NCBI GenBank assembly: GCA_020636915.1
Contig: JACJWV010000030.1
Span: forward strand, 1 to 15,627
DNA length: 15,627 nt
DNA from: Nocardioides sp.
Lineage (GTDB): Bacteria; Actinomycetota; Actinomycetes; Propionibacteriales; Nocardioidaceae
Reading direction: 5' to 3'
Every line of letters starts with the position of its first letter. Within the stretch, counting starts at the first letter, position 1. Below are positions 9,991-14,299 of the stretch, one piece after another. A program made the translations under genes and the position numbers. The notes under the pieces are model-generated. The model saw nothing but the letters and a program-made list of their open reading frames with translations. It had not been told where the DNA came from and did no database searches.

Positions 9991-10948
9991 GCGGCTCGCC
10001 GCCGCCGGGAGCCGGGTCGACCTCGTCGTCCGGCGGCGCCGCTCTGCGCGTGGTCACCAGGCTGGCGACGACCGCGACGACCAGGCAGGCGGCGATGACC
10101 CCGAGGGAGAGGAAGGTCGGGATCTTCACGACGTCGAGCAGGAGCATCTTGACGCCGACGAAGACGAGGATCGCCGCGAGACCGGCCTTGAGGTGCACGA
10201 ACCGGTGCATCAGGTCGGCCAGCAGGAAGTACATCGCCCGCAGGCCGAGGATCGCGAACGCGTTGCTGGTGAACACCAGGAACGGCTCCTGCGTGACGGC
10301 CAGGATCGCCGGGATCGAGTCGACCGCGAACACGATGTCGGTGAGCTCGACCAGCACCAGGACGACGAACAGCGGGGTCGCGACCCAGCGCGCTCCCTGA
10401 CGCACCCAGAACCGCTGCCCGGCGTACTCGTCGGTGGTCGGCAGGACGCGACGCAGGACCCGCAGGGTGCGGCTCTTCATCGGGTCGGCGTGCTGGTGGC
10501 GCTGGCGCAGCATCTTGACGCCGGTCAGCACCAGGAAGGCCCCGAAGACGTAGAGGACCCAGTGGAAGCGGTCGAGCAGCGTCACCCCGCCGGCGATGAA
10601 GACCGCGCGGAAGACCAGGGCCCCGATGACGCCGTAGAACAGCACGCGGTGCTGGTACTTCGGCGGCACGGCGAACGCGGTGAAGATCAGCGCGAAGACG
10701 AAGACGTTGTCGACCGCCAGGCTCTTCTCGATCAGGTAGCCGGCGTAGTACTCGCTCCCGGCCTGGGCACCGTACGCCGCCCACACGACGGCGCCGAAGC
10801 CCAGCCCGAGCGCGACCCACACCCCGCTCCACACGGCGGCCTCGCGCATCGAGACCGCGTGCGCCTTGCGATGGGCGACCAGGTCGACGACGAGCATGGC
10901 CACGATCGTGGCCAGCACGGCGCCCCAGGCCCACAGGGGTACCTCCAT
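9950..10948 (-). CDS. TerC/Alx family membrane protein, probable Mn2+ exporter
   Basis: The 332-residue protein has about nine hydrophobic spans and the TerC signatures EKSLAVDNVFVFALIF (74-89) and ELTDIVFAVDSIPAILAVTQEPFLVFTSNAFAILGLRAMYF (201-241). The paired acidic residues within membrane segments are typical of metal binding in this family. Members such as Alx and the Bacillus TerC proteins are linked to manganese efflux and to metalation of exported proteins. The leader carries a yybP-ykoY riboswitch (10996-11087), which strongly supports a manganese role here. The ATG follows GGAGG (10956-10960, minus strand) at a 7-bp spacing, and that site lies in a possible alternating hairpin. The C-terminal ~30 residues are Pro/Gly/Ser-rich, and their coding region overlaps the DUF7144 gene by 41 bp. 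Confidence 0.92.
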   Translation of the reverse strand: MEVPLWAWGAVLATIVAMLVVDLVAHRKAHAVSMREAAVWSGVWVALGLGFGAVVWAAYGAQAGSEYYAGYLIEKSLAVDNVFVFALIFTAFAVPPKYQHRVLFYGVIGALVFRAVFIAGGVTLLDRFHWVLYVFGAFLVLTGVKMLRQRHQHADPMKSRTLRVLRRVLPTTDEYAGQRFWVRQGARWVATPLFVVLVLVELTDIVFAVDSIPAILAVTQEPFLVFTSNAFAILGLRAMYFLLADLMHRFVHLKAGLAAILVFVGVKMLLLDVVKIPTFLSLGVIAACLVVAVVASLVTTRRAAPPDDEVDPAPGGGEPLRSSASSGLRRGP

Positions 10949-10951
10949 GGA

Positions 10952-10989
10952 CAGTCCTCCGGTTCAGGGACTGCCGCGAGCGACAGTCC
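10952..10989 (-). promoter_or_regulatory. Possible expression platform of the TerC riboswitch: two mutually exclusive hairpins
   Basis: Read on the minus strand, GGACTG (10984-10989), CAGTCC (10968-10973) and a second GGACTG (10952-10957) follow one another before the ATG. The middle CAGTCC can pair with either copy. Pairing with the second copy would cover two bases of the GGAGG ribosome site (10956-10960) and the bases just before the start codon; pairing with the first would free it. This suggests translational control, in contrast to a classical terminator, as no T-tract is visible. Confidence 0.5.
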
Positions 10990-10995
10990 GGGCCC

Positions 10996-11087
10996 GGAGG
11001 TCTCACCCGCCGCGAGGCGGCCTGGCCGCCGGGCTCGCACTCGGGCGAGCCGTACTGACGACGGACCAGCGGGGGTTACTCCCCTCC
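10996..11087 (-). ncRNA. yybP-ykoY (Mn2+-sensing) riboswitch in the TerC leader
   Basis: On the minus strand the leader begins GGAGGGGAGTAACCCCC (11071-11087) and closes with GGTGAGACCTCC (10996-11007). The GGGGAGTA box and the GTGAGACC box are the two conserved signatures of the yybP-ykoY class, and the outer GGAGG/CCTCC arms form the closing P1 stem. Between them CGTCGTCAGTACGG and two GC-rich hairpins fit the two-arm architecture. This class binds Mn2+ and usually switches on exporter genes such as mntP or terC homologues. Position directly before a TerC gene makes the call strong. Confidence 0.87.
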
Positions 11088-11097
11088 AACAAACCCG

Positions 11098-11126
11098 AGT
11101 ATGGCAGTAGCCCAACGGCTGTTCAA
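11098..11126 (-). promoter_or_regulatory. Candidate vegetative promoter for the TerC riboswitch transcript
   Basis: On the minus strand TTGAAC (11121-11126) and CATACT (11098-11103) are separated by exactly 17 bp, a near-consensus -35/-10 pair. The expected start site would fall about 7-10 bp downstream, right at the 5' edge of the riboswitch aptamer (11087), which supports the assignment. Confidence 0.6.
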
Positions 11127-11184
11127 GCCCGTCGCCGCGGCTCGGACCGGCTCTTCGCACGGTCCCCCGCCGACCACCCCGGGG

Positions 11185-12216
11185 TCACCTCTGGGCCCGG
11201 GAGTGGGCGGAGACGAACGACCAGACCGCCCGGCTGGCATCCAGGCGCTCGTAGGCCGGCCCGACGAGCAGCTGCGCCGCCGCGGACGACGGCGCATGGC
11301 CCATCCAGGCATGTCCGGCCCCGGTGACCGCGAGGAACCGTACGTCGCTGCCTGCCGAGCAGCGTCGCCACCGCTCGAGCACGAGGTCCGGGTTGACCGG
11401 GTCGACGGTCGTCGTGGTCCTGCGGGCGCACCCGTCGGCTGCGGAGATCGTCGCGGCGGCGGTGCGTGGCGGGGCGTAGCTCACCTGCGCAGGGCCGTTG
11501 CCGAGACCGCCCTCGAAGGGGACGTTGCCATCGGCGGTGCCGTGGATCTGCAGCAGCGAGATCGGCCGTGCCGGTGAGCACTCGTCCACCGTCAGCGTCG
11601 CCGACTGCACGGCGACGGCGGCGAAGGGCCCCGGTGCCTCGCAGGCGATCCGGACGGCCAGCATCCCACCGTTGCTGTGGCCTGTGAGATAGACGCGGTC
11701 CGGGTCGACCGGTTGCGCTGCGGAGACGGCGCGCACGACGGCGAGCACGAACCCGACGTCGTCGACGTCTCGAGCGGCGGCCGGACCACAACAGTCACCG
11801 GCGTTCCACGTCCGGGCTCCGCCACGTCCGTCGGGCAGGAACCCGGTGCCCTCGGGGTAGACCACCACGAACCCGTGGGACGCCGCCAGCCCGTCGAAGC
11901 CCGAGTTGGCCTCGAACTGCTCCGCGCTGCCGAGGCCGCCGTGCAGGGCCACGAGGAGCGGAGCCCGGTCGAGGCGGCTGTCCGGGACGAACAATCGATA
12001 GGAACGGACCAGGCCGTCCGTCGTACGGATCGTCCCGACCGTCACCGACCCGTGCGGCGCCGCCGCGGGACGGGTGCCGGCATAGAGGCCGAGCCCGGGC
12101 GACGACGTGCTCGAGGGGAGCGCGGGCGGACCACCTGCGGTGCGGCCGGGCGACGAGCACGCCGCGAGACCGGCCAGCACGACGAACGATGCCGCCATCG
12201 AGAGCAGGCGCCCCAC
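11185..12216 (-). CDS. Lipoprotein esterase of the PHB-depolymerase/feruloyl-esterase (LpqC-like) family
   Basis: The 343-residue product is an alpha/beta hydrolase. Residues 1-20 (MGRLLSMAASFVVLAGLAAC) form a lipoprotein signal peptide with lipobox LAAC, C20 being the lipid-attached residue, so the enzyme should sit outside the cell on the membrane. A Ser/Pro linker follows. The catalytic domain shows LLVALHGGLGSAEQF, WNAGDCCG (138-144), the nucleophile elbow GHSNGG (S181), HGTADGNVPF (likely D229) and GAGHAW (likely H302). The family cleaves ester bonds in polyhydroxyalkanoates or plant esters; the substrate is open. The GTG at 12216 is chosen because GGAGG (12221-12225) lies just upstream and it gives a perfect signal peptide, although the spacer is short (4 bp); the ATG at 12267 would add an unlikely 17-residue extension. 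Confidence 0.85.
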   Translation of the reverse strand: MGRLLSMAASFVVLAGLAACSSPGRTAGGPPALPSSTSSPGLGLYAGTRPAAAPHGSVTVGTIRTTDGLVRSYRLFVPDSRLDRAPLLVALHGGLGSAEQFEANSGFDGLAASHGFVVVYPEGTGFLPDGRGGARTWNAGDCCGPAAARDVDDVGFVLAVVRAVSAAQPVDPDRVYLTGHSNGGMLAVRIACEAPGPFAAVAVQSATLTVDECSPARPISLLQIHGTADGNVPFEGGLGNGPAQVSYAPPRTAAATISAADGCARRTTTTVDPVNPDLVLERWRRCSAGSDVRFLAVTGAGHAWMGHAPSSAAAQLLVGPAYERLDASRAVWSFVSAHSRAQR

Positions 12217-12267
12217 CACACCTCCGAGTATCCACCACTCCGGACGCACCGATCGGCTCGCCGGCAC

Positions 12268-12332
12268 CGTGGAGACACCGAAAGTGGCTGCGGATCGGCG
12301 CCGGATCGACGGCCACTTCTGGTGTCTCGACG
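12268..12332. repeat. Long imperfect inverted repeat upstream of the lipoprotein gene
   Basis: GAGACACCGAAAGTGGC (12272-12288) faces GCCACTTCTGGTGTCTC (12312-12328), inverted with 15 of 17 matches around a centre at 12300. Pairing extends outward through TGC/GCA-type bases after one mismatch and inward through GATC arms around GGCGCC. The whole is a ~65-bp near-palindrome in the divergent gap between the esterase and isochorismatase-like genes, about 50 bp from the esterase start. It may be a large operator, a transcribed hairpin or a small repeat element. The arms look unlike the neighbouring sequence. Confidence 0.7.
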
Positions 12333-12411
12333 ATCACGGGCGGACCGGCCCACCAGTGCCCCGGAATCGCGGACACGGCCGGGGCGGCGCGTCATGCTGG
12401 GAACAGGGCCG

Positions 12412-12430
12412 GGGAACGATCGGCGTTCCC
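12412..12430. promoter_or_regulatory. Perfect dyad GGGAACG-ATCGG-CGTTCCC upstream of the isochorismatase-like gene
   Basis: GGGAACG (12412-12418) and CGTTCCC (12424-12430) are exact 7-bp inverted arms with a 5-bp spacer, ending 34 bp before the ATG at 12465. The size and symmetry suit a dimeric repressor binding between promoter and ribosome site. No local TetR or GntR gene is visible, so the regulator is unknown. Confidence 0.45.
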
Positions 12431-12464
12431 ACACCCCCGGCACGGTCGTCCTCCAGGAGGTCCG

Positions 12465-13124
12465 ATGCCCAAGATCACGGCGGTGCCGTTCCCGCTCGAC
12501 ATCGAGGTCGGGTCGACGGCTCTGGTCATCATCGACATGCAGCAGGACTTCGTGCTGCCCGGCGGCTTCGGCGAGGCGTTGGGCAACGACACCTCGCTGC
12601 TCCTCGCCGCGGTCGAGCCCACCGCGCGCGTGCTGACCGCCGCGCGCAACGCCGGCATGTTCGTGGTCCACACCCGCGAGGGTCACCGACCCGACCTGAG
12701 CGACTGCCCGCCCGCCAAGCTCACCCGGGTCGGCCAGACGTTCATCGGGGAGAAGGGACCGATGGGCCGCATCCTGGTGCGCGGCGAGAAGGGCCACGAG
12801 ATCGTTCCCCGGCTGGCGCCCATCGCCGGTGAGCCGGTGATCGACAAGCCGGGCAAGGGAGCCTTCCACGCGACCGACCTCGGCCAGGTCCTGGCGACCC
12901 GCGGGATCAAGACCCTGGTCGTGTGCGGGGTGACCCTCGAGGTCGCCGTCCACAGCACGGTGCGCGAGGCCAACGACCGCGGCTACGAGTGCGTGGTGCT
13001 GCGCGACTGCGTCGCGTCGTACTTCCCGGAGTTCTACCGGGTCGGCCTGGACATGATCACCGCCCAGGGCGCCCTCTTCGGCTGGGTGTCGGACTCCGAG
13101 AGCTTCGTCGACGCCGTCGACTGA
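12465..13124 (+). CDS. Isochorismatase-fold hydrolase family protein lacking the usual catalytic cysteine
   Basis: The 219-residue protein has the isochorismatase/cysteine-hydrolase fold. ALVIIDMQQDFVLPGG (residues 19-34) contains the catalytic-type D24, VIDKPGKGAF (125-134) the catalytic-type K128, and VVCGVTLEVAVHSTVREANDRGYECVVLRDCVASYF follows (152-187). The family motif here is normally GVTTEVCVHSTVREAN, with the nucleophilic Cys; the sequence reads GTC GCC GTC, giving Ala at position 161. Amide hydrolysis through a thioester should therefore be lost. True isochorismatases (EntB, PhzD) also work without this Cys, so an acid-type reaction, a binding role or loss of activity are all possible. 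The ATG is supported by AGGAGGT (12455-12461). The gene stands alone, divergent from the esterase. Confidence 0.9.
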   Translation: MPKITAVPFPLDIEVGSTALVIIDMQQDFVLPGGFGEALGNDTSLLLAAVEPTARVLTAARNAGMFVVHTREGHRPDLSDCPPAKLTRVGQTFIGEKGPMGRILVRGEKGHEIVPRLAPIAGEPVIDKPGKGAFHATDLGQVLATRGIKTLVVCGVTLEVAVHSTVREANDRGYECVVLRDCVASYFPEFYRVGLDMITAQGALFGWVSDSESFVDAVD

Positions 13125-13220
13125 CGGCTCGACGTCTCGCGCGGACGGCAGGTCCGGCCAGGGCTGGGCGACGCCCGCGCGCACCGCCGCGACGCTGCGG
13201 AGCCGACGGTGGAACGGACA

Positions 13221-13248
13221 AGGCCCCGGATCCGAGGACCCGGGGCCT
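13221..13248 (-). terminator. Hairpin terminator, probably the native terminator of tRNA-Leu
   Basis: AGGCCCCGGATCC (13221-13233) faces GGACCCGGGGCCT (13236-13248), inverted with one difference. On the minus-strand RNA this difference is a G-U wobble, on the plus strand an A-C clash, so the hairpin is better formed leftward. It lies 10 bp downstream of the tRNA-Leu 3' remnant in that direction. The T-run after it is poor (TTGTCC). Confidence 0.55.
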
Positions 13249-13258
13249 GTCGCTCACG

Positions 13259-13280
13259 TGCGCGAGGGGGGAGTTGAACC
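13259..13280 (-). pseudogene. 3' end of a tRNA-Leu gene, likely attachment site of an integrative element
   Basis: On the minus strand these 22 bases read as the end of an actinobacterial tRNA-Leu: T-loop GGTTCAA, the C-run of the T stem, then the acceptor strand CTCGCGC and discriminator A; CCA is not encoded. Upstream on that strand (13281 and higher) the sequence stops resembling a tRNA: no T-stem partner, variable arm or anticodon arm is found. A tRNA 3' fragment with its downstream terminator intact is the normal scar left where an element has integrated into a tRNA gene. The complete tRNA-Leu is then expected at the far end of the element, beyond 15627. Confidence 0.7.
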
Positions 13281-13340
13281 GTGAAAGCCCTACGCTCGAT
13301 CACGCATGAGCCACCGCCCTGCGCGTGACACCGGGCCCCT

Positions 13341-13370
13341 GTTGCCTCCGGTTGCCTCCCGTTGGCCCGG
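13341..13370 (+). repeat. Tandem GTTGCCTCC direct repeats near the att scar
   Basis: Two 10-bp units (GTTGCCTCCG, GTTGCCTCCC) are directly adjacent and a third, GTTGGCCCGG, is a degenerate copy. They lie 61-90 bp from the tRNA-Leu fragment, a distance compatible with integrase arm-type sites. Confidence 0.55.
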
Positions 13371-13374
13371 GGCT

Positions 13375-13393
13375 GTGCACCCCAGGGGTGCAC
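13375..13393. repeat. Perfect 19-bp palindrome GTGCACCCCAGGGGTGCAC
   Basis: Nine-base arms are inverted around a single A at 13384; GGCT on the left and AGCC on the right extend the pairing after a one-base bulge. As RNA it would need to open its centre to form a loop, so it may rather be a protein-binding site. Confidence 0.6.
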
Positions 13394-13629
13394 CAGCCAT
13401 CATCCAACTGAGCCAGCTCGCTGGTTCAAGACGACCGCCCTCGACGGCCGGCAAACGGCCGCCGCGCAACATCCGAAACAGATCGCGACTCTCTCGGCCG
13501 GCTCAACACCGTCGCCGCCATCAAACGGGATGCGCCGTCGTGGAACCGTCGAGCACACAGTCGCCGAAGGGTTGACTCCGCACCAGACGTGGCTCGCGAA
13601 CCCGTTCTCTCGGACAGCGCCTGAGGGCA

Positions 13630-13860
13630 CTACCGGAGCGCGCGTTCTACGCGACGATCTCCCGCGATCAGGCGCCGCCGCAGGAAGAGCCAGGCGATAC
13701 CTCCGACAGGCGGGACCAGAAAGATGAACAAGGCCCACCAGTAGTGGCGTGTTCGCACGGCGTCCGCAAGCGGTACCAGCAGTAGCAGGACGAAGGCCAC
13801 TGCGGCGCCGAGCAGAAACACCGGCTCCGGCTCGAGCTGACTTGTCTCTGCGACGTGCAC
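13630..13860 (-). CDS. Small two-span membrane protein, PLDc_N-like
   Basis: The 76-residue product starts at GTG (13860), chosen because GGGAAGGAAGA lies directly upstream on the minus strand; the frame is open to an ATG at 13929, but that start would run through the inverted repeat at 13897-13927. Residues 12-34 and 41-60 are membrane spans. The second, WWALFIFLVPPVGGIAWLFLRRR, resembles the short PLDc_N/cardiolipin synthase N-terminal module (aromatic pair, P-x-x-G-x-x-x-W/Y-L), here as a free-standing peptide. The Arg-rich tail should be cytoplasmic. No enzyme domain is attached. It follows the other small membrane gene by 126 bp and could be the last gene of that unit. Function unknown; an accessory or immunity role is conceivable. 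Confidence 0.65.
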   Translation of the reverse strand: MHVAETSQLEPEPVFLLGAAVAFVLLLLVPLADAVRTRHYWWALFIFLVPPVGGIAWLFLRRRLIAGDRRVERALR

Positions 13861-13896
13861 GAGTTCTTCCTTCCCGAGGAGTAGCAGCCTACCCGG

Positions 13897-13927
13897 GACG
13901 GTCACCTGCAAAGTGCAAGTGACCGTC
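13897..13927. promoter_or_regulatory. Inverted repeat GACGGTCAC-N13-GTGACCGTC upstream of the small membrane gene
   Basis: Perfect 9-bp arms (13897-13905 and 13919-13927) enclose a 13-bp spacer that itself contains TGCA twice (TGCAAAGTGCA). It lies 36 bp before the GTG at 13860. It could be an operator for a dimeric regulator, or a hairpin between two genes of one transcript. Confidence 0.6.
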
Positions 13928-13986
13928 ACGAGAGGATGTGCTCTTAGGTCCCCAGCATCAGTCGGCGACCAATGCTGCTGGTCTGG

Positions 13987-14274
13987 TCAGCTAGTGCGGT
14001 CGAACATGAGATGCCCCGCCGCACCGGTCATGAACAGCGTCACGACGACCACGATTTCGACGATGGAGACGGCCAGACCGACCCACACTACTCCTCGGCG
14101 GGATCGGGTCGGCGCACCTCGGAGGACCGTCCAAAAGAGGACTGCAGCGATGCCAAGCGGACCGAACGGCCAAGCCAACGAGACCACCATCGCGGCACCG
14201 ACCATGATCTTGTTGGGAAGAGAGAGACCAAGATTTGCGTCGGTCGGTCCGGTAGTGCTCGAAGCGGTACCCAT
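13987..14274 (-). CDS. Small two-span membrane protein, DUF4190-like hairpin
   Basis: The 95-residue product has a Ser/Thr-rich head (residues 1-20), a first span at ~24-51 (VGAAMVVSLAWPFGPLGIAAVLFW), an Arg-rich turn RGAPTRSRRG and a second span at ~62-84 (VVWVGLAVSIVEIVVVVTLF). The layout of two spans with a basic GxxxG-containing turn is that of DUF4190-like proteins, though identity is weak. AGGGAAAG precedes tandem ATGs at 14277 and 14274; the second has the better spacing. The gene starts 25 bp after the stop of the DNRLRE protein on the same strand, so the two are most likely co-transcribed and the product may assist or protect against that protein. Function unknown. Confidence 0.7.
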   Translation of the reverse strand: MGTASSTTGPTDANLGLSLPNKIMVGAAMVVSLAWPFGPLGIAAVLFWTVLRGAPTRSRRGVVWVGLAVSIVEIVVVVTLFMTGAAGHLMFDRTS

Positions 14275-14299
14275 CATTCTTTCCCTGTCTCCGTCTCGA

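Larger units (their letters stand above)
13281..13629. other. Non-coding stretch next to the att scar with direct repeats and a palindrome
   Basis: No convincing gene lies in these 349 bp; the open frames are short, Arg/Pro-rich and without ribosome sites. It holds tandem 10-mers GTTGCCTCCG, GTTGCCTCCC and the related GTTGGCCCGG (13341-13370). A perfect palindrome GTGCACCCCAGGGGTGCAC follows (13375-13393), flanked by GGCT and AGCC, and then CGGCCG twice (13445-13450, 13456-13461). Repeats beside an att core could be arm-type or excisionase sites. Confidence 0.5.

Noticed and set aside
11176..11185. Palindrome ACCCCGGGGT at the esterase stop as a terminator
   Set aside because: Only 10 bp with no loop and no T-tract; expected by chance in such GC-rich DNA.
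12217..12267. ATG at 12267 as the start of the lipoprotein esterase
   Set aside because: It would place 17 polar or aromatic residues before a perfect lipoprotein signal peptide; GTG at 12216 has GGAGG just upstream.
13395..13440. tRNA-like segment (minus strand AGCTGGCTCAGTTGG) resembling a D-arm
   Set aside because: No acceptor stem, anticodon arm or paired T-arm could be found at the required distances.
13306..13727. Open frames on both strands next to the tRNA scar
   Set aside because: Products are low-complexity Arg/Pro/Ser chains with no ribosome site or recognisable domain; checked as an integrase remnant without finding its motifs.
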